A stretch of DNA of 64,000 bases from Pedobacter sp. Leaf170 (GTDB lineage: Bacteria; Bacteroidota; Bacteroidia; Sphingobacteriales; Sphingobacteriaceae). A program made the translations under genes and the position numbers. The notes below the pieces were generated by a model. It was not told the DNA's origin, made no database searches, and saw only the letters and a list, made by a program, of their open reading frames with translations. The stretch is taken from the NCBI RefSeq assembly GCF_920984665.1, contig NZ_CAKLBP010000005.1, positions 310,001 to 374,000 on the forward strand. The letters run 5' to 3'. Shown here piece by piece: positions 17,218 through 26,329 of this stretch (its first letter is position 1; every line of letters starts with the position of its first letter).

Positions 17218-17815
17218 CTTTTTTTTTGCTTTTTACTTTATAACCGGTTTCATGTTCGATGGAAGAGACTAACTGCACAATTGATATCTGGGTACTGTCG
17301 AACTTTACAAAGGATTCACCTTTTAAATATGAAGTTCTGACTTCCAGCACACCCTTTCTTTCCCGCAAGGCATGATTTACATGACCTTCACAAGAAGAAC
17401 AGCTCATTCCCTGAATTTGAATAACAGTCTGTTGAACATTGGAGTTAATGCTAATTTCTTGTTTTGGCAATTTCTTTTGGAGGAACTTTGCATAATACGG
17501 AAAAGAAGCCAGCACGATTGAAAGTGCTGTTACTATCCATAAGAAGCCTTTGGATTGCAGCCAGTTTTTCCTTTCCGGGCAACCACATCCATCTTTTGGA
17601 GTGGGTTTATATGCCCTGTAAAAGGCAAAACCTAAAATCAGGGCAGTTGCCATTAACAGGTATGGCCTTAAGGGAGCGATCCAACTGAACATGGATAAGG
17701 TACTTCCCGTGGTACCCAGCAGTGCCAATAATGGAACAATACAGCAAAGGGAAGAACTGAGTGCCAAAAGTATTCCCGAACCTATGAGTTTGTTGTTATG
17801 TTTTACTTTGCTCAT
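17207..17815 (-). CDS. merTP: MerT-MerP fusion mercuric transport protein
   Basis: 202 residues. The N-terminal MerT part has three membrane spans, the vicinal C24-C25 in the first span and a cytoplasmic C78/C80 pair (DGCGC). The C-terminal part is a MerP-like HMA domain with GMSCSSC (C140, C143). Known MerTP proteins take up Hg(II) from the periplasm and deliver it to MerA. No merA is present in the window, so Hg(II) would have no obvious fate; another reductase elsewhere or another metal must be considered. Start overlaps the arsR stop by four bases. Confidence 0.9.
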   Translation of the reverse strand: MSKVKHNNKLIGSGILLALSSSLCCIVPLLALLGTTGSTLSMFSWIAPLRPYLLMATALILGFAFYRAYKPTPKDGCGCPERKNWLQSKGFLWIVTALSIVLASFPYYAKFLQKKLPKQEISINSNVQQTVIQIQGMSCSSCEGHVNHALRERKGVLEVRTSYLKGESFVKFDSTQISIVQLVSSIEHETGYKVKSKKKDVN

Positions 17816-18207
17816 ACTGTTTCAATTAAAGCATTGGCTTGATTAATCATAGTAAAGAAAGGCTGCATCAGTCTTAGGTGTTCATTCCGAAGGGAATAGA
17901 ATATTGTCTGACCGTCTTTTCTGAATCCTATAATATTGCCATCTTTCATCTTACGCAGATGTTGAGAAACTGCCGGGATGCTCATGCCAAGGATATCACT
18001 TAGATCACAGGGACACAACTCCTTTTCCTGTTGCAACAGATAAAGTATTTTCAGGCGGACTTCATTTCCAGCTAAGGATAATATACCCGACAATTGGGAA
18101 AAAGAGTATGCGTTTTCCTTGATCTTGTTTCTGCATCCATTAATCTGCATCGGGTTTGCTTTTTCCCGGATACAGTTACTCAGATTGTCCGTGTTTTTTA
18201 TCATCAA
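17812..18207 (-). CDS. ArsR/SmtB-family regulator of the mer-like operon
   Basis: 131-residue winged-helix protein with the metal motif ELCPCDL (C65, C67) and recognition region GMSIPAVSQHLRKMKDGNIIGF; further cysteines at 12 and 25. An internal Met at residue 20 is an alternative start. It takes the place of MerR, as is usual in Bacteroidota mer loci. A palindrome overlapping the -33 element of its promoter is the likely operator. First gene of the leftward operon, overlapping merTP by four bases. Confidence 0.88.
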   Translation of the reverse strand: MMIKNTDNLSNCIREKANPMQINGCRNKIKENAYSFSQLSGILSLAGNEVRLKILYLLQQEKELCPCDLSDILGMSIPAVSQHLRKMKDGNIIGFRKDGQTIFYSLRNEHLRLMQPFFTMINQANALIETV

Positions 18208-18211
18208 GGGC

Positions 18212-18253
18212 TAAAGGTATGGGTATATAATTATTTAAGCAAATGCTTAAATA
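18212..18253 (-). promoter_or_regulatory. Promoter and palindromic operator of the mer-like operon
   Basis: TATTTAAGCA (18232-18241) and TGCTTAAATA (18244-18253) form a perfect 10-bp inverted repeat around AA. On the minus strand the TTTG within it, 20 bases of spacer and TACCTTTA (18212-18219) fit the Bacteroidota promoter with one mismatch. An ArsR/SmtB repressor bound there would block the -33 element. Confidence 0.65.
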
Positions 18254-18345
18254 CTGTCTTTTTGATTTTTTTTATACGGAAAGTATATGATTTGTTTTGA
18301 CGGATACTTTGAACCTGACCGACTGCAATCATAATCTTATAACAT

Positions 18346-18364
18346 TTTCCGGAAATTATATAAA
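18346..18364 (+). promoter_or_regulatory. Palindrome TTTCCGGAAA with shared AT-rich motif
   Basis: TTTCCGGAAA (18346-18355) is a perfect palindrome running into GAAATTATATAAA (18352-18364), matching motifs at 7973 and 26330 upstream of the two copper cassettes. It lies 62 bases before the GTG start of the Cus operon. A common copper-responsive regulator is inferred. Confidence 0.4.
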
Positions 18365-18426
18365 CCTGTAATCTGATTTCAGGTTAACTTTACTTAGTTC
18401 ATCTAAAATATTCTTATATTAGAATT

Positions 18427-18810
18427 GTGAAACGTACAGCAGTCATAATAATAACAGTGATCTACATGCTATCCTCTTTAGGGATGGCTGTAAACCGTTT
18501 TTATTGCTGTGGAAGACTGGCTTCAGTAAAACTTATCCTTGCTTTACCAGACCAGAACGATGTTAAGGCCAAAACAAAGGATAACTGCTGTAAGAACGAA
18601 AGGAAAAGCCTTAAAATTAAGGACACCCATTTCAGTGCTGATGTGGTGACCTTGGATGTTCCTATGCCAGCGGTCCTTCCCGAACCTATACGGTTTTCAC
18701 AGGTAAATCTCTTTACTGATCGCGCCGACGTTCAGCCTTATCAGGCCAATGCCCCGCCCAGGCAGCCCGAGACACCGATCTATATCCTCAACTGCACTTA
18801 CCGGATTTAA
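18427..18810 (+). CDS. HYC_CC_PP family small secreted protein
   Basis: 127 residues from a GTG start (no ATG fits). A signal-like segment (5-22) is followed by FYCCGRLASV at 25-34 (the HYC position reads FYC), a CC pair at 54-55 and PP at 110-111 before a tail IYILNCTYRI. This triad of motifs defines the HYC_CC_PP group known from Bacteroidota metal-resistance loci; molecular role is not established. It opens the Cus-type operon, as a His-rich relative opens each copper cassette. Confidence 0.78.
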   Translation: MKRTAVIIITVIYMLSSLGMAVNRFYCCGRLASVKLILALPDQNDVKAKTKDNCCKNERKSLKIKDTHFSADVVTLDVPMPAVLPEPIRFSQVNLFTDRADVQPYQANAPPRQPETPIYILNCTYRI

Positions 18811-18943
18811 TCCTCTTTTCTGCCTTTTCCTCTCTGGAAAAGATTGCGGAGCATTCCGTTTTTAATCAATTTTCTTAATTATAAATCACGCGTAGGCCAT
18901 TGTTTGGCTCTATGCCATTATTCAATTCCTAAAATTCCAACAC

Positions 18944-19192
18944 ATGAAAAAATTAGTTTTTGTGGCATTTGCCATGCTGTTTTCTGGTATCTCCCTATTT
19001 GCGCAGACACCCGCCAAGCCCACCAAACAGGCTACCGTAAAAACAAAAAAGGCTGTTGTGCCCAAAGTGCAGTACACCTGCACGATGCACCCGGAAGTTT
19101 TAAGCGATAAGCCCGGGAAATGTCCCAAATGCGGCATGACGCTCGTAAAAAGGGAAGCGCCTAAAAAGCAAACAGGTAAAATGAAAATGTAA
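18944..19192 (+). CDS. Secreted stand-alone HMBD (heavy-metal-binding) protein
   Basis: 82 residues: signal peptide (to about FAQT, 22), a Lys/Thr-rich linker, one HMBD unit (YTCTMHPEVLSDKPGKCPKC, then GMTLV) and a basic tail. The two Cys-bearing halves CxMH and CPKCGM probably bind one soft metal ion. Such proteins precede cusA in many Bacteroidota and may hand copper to the pump; that is inference. Confidence 0.82.
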   Translation: MKKLVFVAFAMLFSGISLFAQTPAKPTKQATVKTKKAVVPKVQYTCTMHPEVLSDKPGKCPKCGMTLVKREAPKKQTGKMKM

Positions 19193-19201
19193 GTTCATCA
19201 T

Positions 19202-19224
19202 GCCCGGAACGGCGTGTTCCGGGC
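19202..19224 (+). other. GC-rich intercistronic hairpin before cusA
   Basis: GCCCGGAAC and GTTCCGGGC, perfect 9-bp stem with loop GGCGT, 14 bases before the cusA ATG. No T-run, so a processing or attenuation signal rather than a full terminator is likely. Confidence 0.55.
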
Positions 19225-19238
19225 CAATTATAATTAAG

Positions 19239-20513
19239 ATGATCAATCAACTTATTTCCCTGTCCTTAAAGAACAGGTATATTGTCCTGCTGGTCGCAAT
19301 AGCCTTATTTGCATGGGGCAGTTATGCCATCCGCGAAAACCCAATCGATGCCATACCCGATCTTTCGGAAAACCAGGTAATCGTTTTTACCGAATGGCAG
19401 GGCCGGAGTCCCCAGATCATGGAAGACCAGGTGACCTATCCCTTGGTGAGCAACCTTCAGGGCATTCCCAGGGTCAAGGCGGTCCGTGCTACATCCATGT
19501 TCGGGATGAGCTTTGTTTATATTGTTTTTGATGATAAGGTAGATGTCTACTGGGCACGGAGCCGTGTGCTTGAACGGCTAAACTATGCACAACGTTTATT
19601 GCCTGAAGGTATTACGCCAACACTTGGCCCTGATGGAACTGGGGTTGGGCATGTGCTTTGGTATACCCTTGATGCGAGGGGCATAGATCTTGGCGAGCAG
19701 CGCGCACTCCAGGACTGGTATATCAAGCTCGGCCTGCAGACGGTTCCCGGCGTAAGTGAAATCGCTTCCTTCGGAGGGTTTGAAAAACAGTACCAGATCA
19801 ATATTGACCCACATAAACTCAATTACTATAACATTCCTTTATCCCAGGTACTTAAGGCCGTCAAGAGCAACAACAACGATGTCGGTGGCCGCAAGTTTGA
19901 AATGAACGGAACCGGCTACATTGTCCGTGGCCTCGGTTATATCAAAAGCCTGAAGGATGTTGAGGATATCTCGATCGGCACGATAAAAAGTGTTCCTGTC
20001 AGGGTACGCGATATTGCCACCGTTCAGATGGGCGGAGACCTGCGCCTGGGCATCTTTGATGAGAACGGCACAGGTGAGGCCGTTGGGGGGATCGTGGTGA
20101 TGCGTTATGGCGAAAACGCAGACCAGGTTATCCACGCGGTCAAGGACAAGATGAAGGAGATCGAGCGCGGACTGCCTTCAGGTGTAAAGTTTAAGATTGC
20201 TTACGACAGGAGTGAACTGATCGAAAGCGCCATCAGCTCGGTAAAGCATACACTGATCGAGGAGATGATCACCGTATCCATTATTGTCATCCTGTTTCTG
20301 TTCAGTTGGAGAAGTGCCCTGAGCATCATCATCCAGATACCCATTACCATCGCAGCAAGCTTTATCCTACTCAATGCATTTGGCATCAGCTCCAACATTA
20401 TGTCCCTGACCGGTATTGCACTTGCCATAGGCGTTATTGTAGACAACGGCATTGTCATGGTCGAAAATTCACACCGCAACCTATCCATTGCACAAGAAGA
20501 AGAAACGTTATGA
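19239..20513 (+). CDS. cusA: CusA-type RND efflux permease, N-terminal part (frame broken)
   Basis: 424 residues from MINQLISLSLKNRYIV, the usual CusA/CzcA beginning; an upstream in-frame ATG at 19200 lies in the hairpin and adds an unlikely leader. Covers the first span, the first periplasmic porter half and spans 2-4, ending in VDNGIVMVENSHRNL then SIAQEEETL and a TGA. The match resumes in the -1 frame with the next entry. The break falls in an AAGAAGAAGAAA run, typical of a one-base slip. Together both parts make about 1,050 residues, normal for CusA. Either a real frameshift (pump inactive), a sequencing error, or two coupled half-proteins. Confidence 0.85.
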   Translation: MINQLISLSLKNRYIVLLVAIALFAWGSYAIRENPIDAIPDLSENQVIVFTEWQGRSPQIMEDQVTYPLVSNLQGIPRVKAVRATSMFGMSFVYIVFDDKVDVYWARSRVLERLNYAQRLLPEGITPTLGPDGTGVGHVLWYTLDARGIDLGEQRALQDWYIKLGLQTVPGVSEIASFGGFEKQYQINIDPHKLNYYNIPLSQVLKAVKSNNNDVGGRKFEMNGTGYIVRGLGYIKSLKDVEDISIGTIKSVPVRVRDIATVQMGGDLRLGIFDENGTGEAVGGIVVMRYGENADQVIHAVKDKMKEIERGLPSGVKFKIAYDRSELIESAISSVKHTLIEEMITVSIIVILFLFSWRSALSIIIQIPITIAASFILLNAFGISSNIMSLTGIALAIGVIVDNGIVMVENSHRNLSIAQEEETL

Positions 20514-22402
20514 CCACATCCGAAAGAATCAAAATTATAGAAGCCTCCTGCAAACAGGTTGGCCGGGGTGTCTTTTTCTCAACCCTGATCATTGTCGCTT
20601 CTTTTCTGCCGGTATTTTTGCTCGAAGGGCAGGAAGGCAAGCTGTTTGGCCCGCTGGCATGGACAAAGACATTTATACTGGCCATAGATGCTGTTCTGGC
20701 AGTAACACTGGCACCCGTGCTGATCTCGTTTTTTCTAAAGGGAAAGCTAAGGACTGACGCGCATAACCCATTGAACCGAACCCTTGAAAAAATCTATCAG
20801 CCCATCCTCAGCTGGTGCATGAAATGGAGGAAGACAACAATCGGGATCAATATCATTGCACTTCTGATCAGTGTCCCATTGCTGCTCAGTCTGGGCAGTG
20901 AATTTATGCCCCCGCTTGACGAAGGATCGATCCTGTTTATGCCGGTAACCCTGCCCGATATTTCCAATTCGCAGGCCAAACAGTTATTGCAGGTACAGGA
21001 CAGGATCATTAAAAGTGTACCCGAAGTCAAAAATGTACTGGGCAAAGCCGGCAGGGCAAATACAGCCACGGATAATTCTCCAATCAGTATGGTAGAAACG
21101 ATTGTTCTTCTAAAGCCCAGGAGCGAATGGCGCAAGGGCATTAAAAAAGAAGACATCATAAATGAACTCAATGCGAAGCTTCAGATCCCCGGGGTGGTAA
21201 ACGGATGGACCCAACCGATCATCAACCGCATCAATATGCTCTCTACCGGTATCCGTACCGACGTAGGTTTAAAAGTTTATGGGCAGAACCTGGATACCCT
21301 CTACGCTTTATCCGGCAGGATGAAGCAGGCACTACAGGGACTGAACGGGGTCAAGGATCTTTATGTGGATCCGATTACCGGCGGGCGCTACTTGGATATA
21401 CAGGTTGATAAGGAAGCAATAGGAAGATATGGACTCAGTGTAGACGATGTAAACCAGGTGGTAGAAAGTGCCCTGGGCGGCATGAACGTTACGCCAACCA
21501 TTGAGGGCCGGAGGCGCTTCAGCGTAAACCTAAGGCTGGCACAGGATTATCGGAGCAGCCTGGATGAGATCAGGCGCACACTGGTGCAGACCCCATCATT
21601 CGGGCCTGTCCCGCTATCTTCGGTTGCCCATATTACCATCAGTGACGGGCCGGCGATGATCCAGTCAGAAAACGCACTGCTGCGCGGAACGGTACTCTTT
21701 AATGTACGTGGCCGTGATCTGGGCAGTACAGTCAAAGAAGCGCAGGATAAACTGAACGGTATGGCGAAAACCCTGCCCAAGGGATATTTTATAGAATGGA
21801 GCGGACAGTACGAGAACCTGATCCGTGCCGAACGTACGTTGAAGCTCGTTATGCCCATTGTGCTGCTGATCATTTTCGCCTGCCTGTATTTTGCTTTTCA
21901 TTCGATAAGGGAAGCCTTCTTCAGTCTTATCTCTATCCCCTTTGCCCTGATCGGCGGGGCATATATGGTTTATTTTTTTGGTGTGCATTTATCTGTTGCT
22001 GTTGCAGTAGGTTTTATTGCCCTGTTCGGTATTGCCGTTGAAACGGGGATCGTGATGGTCATATACCTCAATGATGCCATGCAGCGGCTGGTCGCGGAGA
22101 AAGGTAATTCCAGCGAAACAATCAGTAAAGAAGACCTGCGGACCTATGTGATGAACGGCGCGGTAAAGCGGCTGCGCCCAAAACTGATGACTGTCTGCGT
22201 CGCCCTATTTGGTCTGGTTCCGGTATTATGGGCTACAGGGACAGGAAGTGACGTGATGCTGCCGATCGTGCTTCCCATGATTGGCGGTGTATTAACCTCT
22301 TCAACGCATATACTCCTTGTTACCCCACTCATTTTTCTAATGGTCAAAGAGCACGAACTCAGGAAGTATGGCAAACTGGAAGTGCTGGACGTAAAAGAAT
22401 AA
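20510..22402 (+). CDS. cusA: CusA-type RND efflux permease, C-terminal part
   Basis: 630 residues from the ATG in ATGA, where it overlaps the stop of the N-terminal part; the frame is open further upstream but that part is out of register with the protein. Begins MTTSERIKIIEASCKQVGRG, exactly where CusA continues after the first transmembrane half. Contains span 5-12 regions (FFSTLIIVASFLPVFLLEGQ, VAVGFIALFGIAVETGIVMV) and the second porter half with a Met-containing SEFMPPLDEGSILFMP segment. The overlap could permit coupled translation of two half pumps. Followed after four bases by the outer-membrane component. Confidence 0.85.
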   Translation: MTTSERIKIIEASCKQVGRGVFFSTLIIVASFLPVFLLEGQEGKLFGPLAWTKTFILAIDAVLAVTLAPVLISFFLKGKLRTDAHNPLNRTLEKIYQPILSWCMKWRKTTIGINIIALLISVPLLLSLGSEFMPPLDEGSILFMPVTLPDISNSQAKQLLQVQDRIIKSVPEVKNVLGKAGRANTATDNSPISMVETIVLLKPRSEWRKGIKKEDIINELNAKLQIPGVVNGWTQPIINRINMLSTGIRTDVGLKVYGQNLDTLYALSGRMKQALQGLNGVKDLYVDPITGGRYLDIQVDKEAIGRYGLSVDDVNQVVESALGGMNVTPTIEGRRRFSVNLRLAQDYRSSLDEIRRTLVQTPSFGPVPLSSVAHITISDGPAMIQSENALLRGTVLFNVRGRDLGSTVKEAQDKLNGMAKTLPKGYFIEWSGQYENLIRAERTLKLVMPIVLLIIFACLYFAFHSIREAFFSLISIPFALIGGAYMVYFFGVHLSVAVAVGFIALFGIAVETGIVMVIYLNDAMQRLVAEKGNSSETISKEDLRTYVMNGAVKRLRPKLMTVCVALFGLVPVLWATGTGSDVMLPIVLPMIGGVLTSSTHILLVTPLIFLMVKEHELRKYGKLEVLDVKE

Positions 22403-22406
22403 AGCC

Positions 22407-23642
22407 ATGAAAATAAATCATCGAATAATATACGGCCTATTGTTGTGTACCCTTAGCTTAACGGTTAAGGCACAGCAGGAATACCTATCATTGGACAGCG
22501 TGCTGGCAAGGGTTGCGGCCAACCCCTTATTGCGGACTTACGACGCGCAGATCAATGCGCAGAATGCCTACGCGGGCTCTGCCAGAAGCCTGGATGCCCC
22601 AAAGCTGAGCGCAGGACAGTACCAGACGCCTTATCAGCTTAAGCCCGATGGCGGTTCCTTTATGGTTACTGCCGATCAGATGTTCACCAACCCGGCCAAG
22701 CTCCGTGCAAAGGAAAACTACATGAAAAGCATATCCAGGGTTACCGCCGAAGAAAAGAAATACATGAACAACCAGTTGAACGCACAGGCCAAACAATATT
22801 ATTTTGAGCGGGCAATCCTGGAAAAGAAACTGGCAGTTTTGGATAACACCAGTGGCTTACTGGAATACATGTTAAAGGCTTCCAATATCCGGCTTACCTA
22901 TGGAAAGGAAAAACTGGATAATATCTATAAGACCAAAGCTGAACTGTTTCAACTGGACAATAGCCGGGAAGAAATTAAAAGTGAAATCAAACAGAAAAAT
23001 ATCCTGCTCAATACACTGATGAACCGGGACAAGGGGCAGGATTTTATGGTAGACACGAGTCTTGTGGTCAGGGATTATGCGGCTACAGTGACCGATACGG
23101 CTACACTTGCATCGGTACGGAGCGATATCAGGGGGATTGATCGCAGTATAGAACTGCAACAGCTTAATGCCAAAGTAGAATACAGTAAACGTAAACCCGA
23201 CTTCGGGCTGCAGGCGGGACATATGTTCAGTTATGGCGGGATGCCCAACCAGTACATTTTAATGGGTTCAATCACCATCCCAATTGCACCCTGGTCTTCC
23301 AAGAGCTATAAAGCAAACCTGAAGGGCAATCAATACGAAATAGATCAGCAGCGCGAACGCAAGATCTCGCTCCTCAACCAGGCAGAAGGAGAGCTGGCTG
23401 GACTGAAGGCTGCATGGACAGGTAAATCCAGGCAGTTGAAAAACTACCGGCAGAACATTATTCCCGCCCTACAGAACAGTTATAAAACATCGCTCCTCGT
23501 CTATGAACAGAATACCGGTGAACTGCTGCCAGTACTGGAAAGCATAAAAAGTCTGCAGACAGCAAGGATAGATGCTTTAGAACGGTTAGGGGAAATATTA
23601 TTAATACAGGTAGCTTATGAAAAAGAAAATGAAATGCATTAA
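22407..23642 (+). CDS. cusC: TolC/CusC-family outer-membrane efflux protein
   Basis: 411 residues with a signal peptide (SLTVKAQ near 18-24) and long alpha-helical coiled segments typical of outer-membrane factors: TYDAQINAQNAYAGSARSL, repeated QLDNSREEIKSEIKQKN, and a second helical pair in the C-terminal half. Slightly shorter than E. coli CusC. Forms the exit duct of the Cus tripartite pump. Its last 26 bases overlap the following adaptor gene. Symbol by analogy. Confidence 0.85.
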   Translation: MKINHRIIYGLLLCTLSLTVKAQQEYLSLDSVLARVAANPLLRTYDAQINAQNAYAGSARSLDAPKLSAGQYQTPYQLKPDGGSFMVTADQMFTNPAKLRAKENYMKSISRVTAEEKKYMNNQLNAQAKQYYFERAILEKKLAVLDNTSGLLEYMLKASNIRLTYGKEKLDNIYKTKAELFQLDNSREEIKSEIKQKNILLNTLMNRDKGQDFMVDTSLVVRDYAATVTDTATLASVRSDIRGIDRSIELQQLNAKVEYSKRKPDFGLQAGHMFSYGGMPNQYILMGSITIPIAPWSSKSYKANLKGNQYEIDQQRERKISLLNQAEGELAGLKAAWTGKSRQLKNYRQNIIPALQNSYKTSLLVYEQNTGELLPVLESIKSLQTARIDALERLGEILLIQVAYEKENEMH

Positions 23643-24885
23643 GATCATATTACCGGTCATTCTTTTTGGTATGTTGCTGATCGCCGCCTGTTCCAATCCT
23701 AACCAGGCACCGGTCGGGTCTCAATCCAAAACCGCTGTACAATATACCTGCCCGATGCATCCACAGGTACTGGAGGATCATCCTGGTAATTGTCCGATCT
23801 GTGGGATGACACTGGTAAAAAAAGCAGGTCAGGCAAGCGAGGGTTCGTGCATCAGCTTAAAAACAGTTTTGGAGCCTGTTAACAGTACGGTGATCTCCTC
23901 GGTGGCTTTTGCCTTGCCCCAAGAAAAAGAAGTGGCCACGCAGGTCTCCGCAGAAGGTTATCTGGATTTTGATACCCGGACATTTAACAATATCGCCTCG
24001 CGTTTTTCCGGACGCATCGAAAAGGTGTACATCAAATTTGCCTTTCAGAAGATCCATCCGGGACAGCGCATCTTTGATATATACAGTGCAGATATGGTAA
24101 CCGCTCAACAGGACCTGATCTATATCGCAAAGAATTCTTCAGGCGAAACCGAGTTGCTCAGGGCTGCTAAGCAAAAACTATTGCTGCTTGGAATGACAGC
24201 TGTCCAGGTTGAGCAGGTAGTCAGAACGGGCAAAGCATTTTATAGCTTACCAGTATACAGTGCCTACGAAGGGCATGTCCATGATGCTGCACATAGCCAG
24301 ATGGCTGGGGCAGTGGGTTCAGACCAAGGCCCTGATTTCAGTCGTAACATGCCCCTTGCTATAAAAGAGGGGATATATGTAGAAAAAGGACAGACTTTGT
24401 TCAATGTTGTTGACCCCCATAGGCTGTGGGCCATTATCAAGATTGACAGAAATTCACTGGCCAGCTTACAGTTAAATCAACCGGTTAAGATTACACTACC
24501 CGATCTGCCAGGTAAAACGCTATATGGGAAAGTAGATTTTATTGAACCTACCCTTCAGCAAGGTGACAAAACAGTTAGCGTCAGGGTTTATCTGGACAAT
24601 ATGGAACATCAGCTGAAGGTAAACAGTTTAATCAATGCCTCGATAGGGACGGGAAAATCCAAAGGGCTTTGGATACCGAGGTCTGCTCTGCAGGATCTTG
24701 GGCAGACAAAAATAATCTGGTTAAAAAAAGGCGGCTCATACTATGCACATAGCGTAAATATTGGGACTTTCAATGGGAACGAAATACAGATAACAAGAGG
24801 CCTTTCCGCAACCGATACGCTGGCAGTAGATGCAGGGTATTTAACAGACAGCGAGAGTTTCATCAAAACAAAGGGTCATGAATAA
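23617..24885 (+). CDS. cusB: CusB-type RND periplasmic adaptor lipoprotein with HMBD (1)
   Basis: 422 residues. Lipobox LLIAAC (C25), then HMBD (YTCPMHPQVLEDHPGNCPIC, GMTLV; about 43-68), a membrane-fusion-protein body with GRIEKVYIKF, a helical hairpin (DMVTAQQDLIYI...), a lipoyl half-domain (EGIYVEKGQTLFNVV) and beta-barrel (LWIPRSALQDLGQTKI). Links inner-membrane CusA to the TolC-like duct. A second ATG four codons in is also possible. Overlaps cusC by 26 bases and the next adaptor by 8. Confidence 0.9.
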   Translation: MKKKMKCIKIILPVILFGMLLIAACSNPNQAPVGSQSKTAVQYTCPMHPQVLEDHPGNCPICGMTLVKKAGQASEGSCISLKTVLEPVNSTVISSVAFALPQEKEVATQVSAEGYLDFDTRTFNNIASRFSGRIEKVYIKFAFQKIHPGQRIFDIYSADMVTAQQDLIYIAKNSSGETELLRAAKQKLLLLGMTAVQVEQVVRTGKAFYSLPVYSAYEGHVHDAAHSQMAGAVGSDQGPDFSRNMPLAIKEGIYVEKGQTLFNVVDPHRLWAIIKIDRNSLASLQLNQPVKITLPDLPGKTLYGKVDFIEPTLQQGDKTVSVRVYLDNMEHQLKVNSLINASIGTGKSKGLWIPRSALQDLGQTKIIWLKKGGSYYAHSVNIGTFNGNEIQITRGLSATDTLAVDAGYLTDSESFIKTKGHE

Positions 24886-26092
24886 TATAAAAAGAATTAA
24901 CCTGAAAAGGATCTGTGTCTTGCTGTTTGTGGTGCTTTCAGTAAGTATATTCAACAGCTGTAAACAAAAAGTACAGCCGGTGGTAAAAGTAAAAAGCAAA
25001 TTTTACTATACCTGTTCGATGCATCCACAGATACATGAAGACCATCCGGGCAACTGTCCGATCTGTGGTATGAAGCTGATCAAAGTTGAGCTTACTGGTT
25101 CAGGGAATTCAGCCACGGAAAAAATAACATTAACCGCAAGTCAGATCCAGTTAGCCGGAATAATGGTTGATACAGTAAGGAAAGAAAATACAGGGGGTGA
25201 AAAACTGCTGACCGGAACTGTTGTTACAGATGAAAGTAGGGCAGAAGAGATCAGTGCAAGAATAGCCGGACGGATACAGCGTTTATTTGTTAGGTCTGTA
25301 GGAGAGAAAATAACAATTGGTCAGGCAGTGTATTCCATTTATAGTGAAGACCTCTTATCGGCCGAAAAAGAATACCTTTTGGCAAGACAGCAACAGAAAG
25401 TTTTAAATAATCCCGATGTAGATTATGAGGCCCTGATCAAGACAGTAGAGCACAAATTATTATTGTGGGGGCTGAACACCGCCCAGATCAAAAGCCTTTC
25501 TTCTTTATCCAAAGCATCGGCAACAGCTACCATATACAGTAAGGTCAATGGAACGGTAAGTGATATAGCGGTCCATGAAGGTGACTATGTAACCGAAGGG
25601 ATGGCTATATTAAAAACCCAAGGGTTGAACAGTCTATGGATAGAGGCGCAGTTATATGCCAGCGAAAGCGGAAACTATAAGGAAAATGACATGGTGAATG
25701 TCTCTTTTCCAGACCTGAACGGACAGGTTATTAAAGGTAAGGTCGGATTTTTAAATCCTGAACTATCAGATGAATCTAAGGTTGTGCTCATCCGGATCGC
25801 AGTTCCAAATACGCAAGGGCTGATCAGGCCGGGGATGTTGGCATACATTTCCATTGATAATGGAAAACAGAATGCTGTTGCTGTGCCCAGATCTTCAATA
25901 CTCGCAGGAGGTAAAGGCAATAAGGTATGGATCAAAAATAGTGATGGAAGTTTTTCTGGAAGAAAGGTCAGTACCGGAGCAGGGAACGAGGGTTATGTGC
26001 AGGTATTGTCCGGCATTTCACCAGGTGAAATAGTGGTCACAACTGGAGCCTACCTGTTGGAGAGTGAATCGATATTTAAAAATGGAGGGTAA
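24878..26092 (+). CDS. cusB: CusB-type RND periplasmic adaptor lipoprotein with HMBD (2)
   Basis: 404 residues, same architecture as the preceding gene: lipobox-like IFNSC (C28), HMBD (YTCSMHPQIHEDHPGNCPIC), GRIQRLFVRSVGEKITIGQA, helical hairpin, lipoyl half (VHEGDYVTEGMAILKTQ) and barrel (VAVPRSSILAGGKGNKVWI). The two adaptors differ widely in sequence, so this is not a fresh duplication. Known RND pumps use six adaptors per permease trimer; a heterohexamer of two adaptor types is a reasonable inference. Last gene of the operon. Confidence 0.9.
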   Translation: MNNIKRINLKRICVLLFVVLSVSIFNSCKQKVQPVVKVKSKFYYTCSMHPQIHEDHPGNCPICGMKLIKVELTGSGNSATEKITLTASQIQLAGIMVDTVRKENTGGEKLLTGTVVTDESRAEEISARIAGRIQRLFVRSVGEKITIGQAVYSIYSEDLLSAEKEYLLARQQQKVLNNPDVDYEALIKTVEHKLLLWGLNTAQIKSLSSLSKASATATIYSKVNGTVSDIAVHEGDYVTEGMAILKTQGLNSLWIEAQLYASESGNYKENDMVNVSFPDLNGQVIKGKVGFLNPELSDESKVVLIRIAVPNTQGLIRPGMLAYISIDNGKQNAVAVPRSSILAGGKGNKVWIKNSDGSFSGRKVSTGAGNEGYVQVLSGISPGEIVVTTGAYLLESESIFKNGG

Positions 26093-26329
26093 GGTTATGA
26101 TTTGGTGCGTCATATGTTATGGATAAATACCCATGGTAAGTAAAATTTGGCATAGTATGTAACTTGATTGCGCTAAATACTGTCTGGACTTTGTAGAAAA
26201 GCAAATCCAGCATTTGACAGGTCGGAGTCGGCGAAACGAAATTACTTTTCGAGGGGCCGAAAAATATTGAAACAAGTTCAATGTCAGAAATTTGAGGTGA
26301 TTTTCTAATATAATTATATAAAAGATATG

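Noticed and set aside
20306-20509. Upstream extension of the second cusA frame
   Set aside because: Overlaps conserved cusA sequence in the other frame and reads low-quality Cys/His/Arg-rich residues; the real protein begins near 20510.
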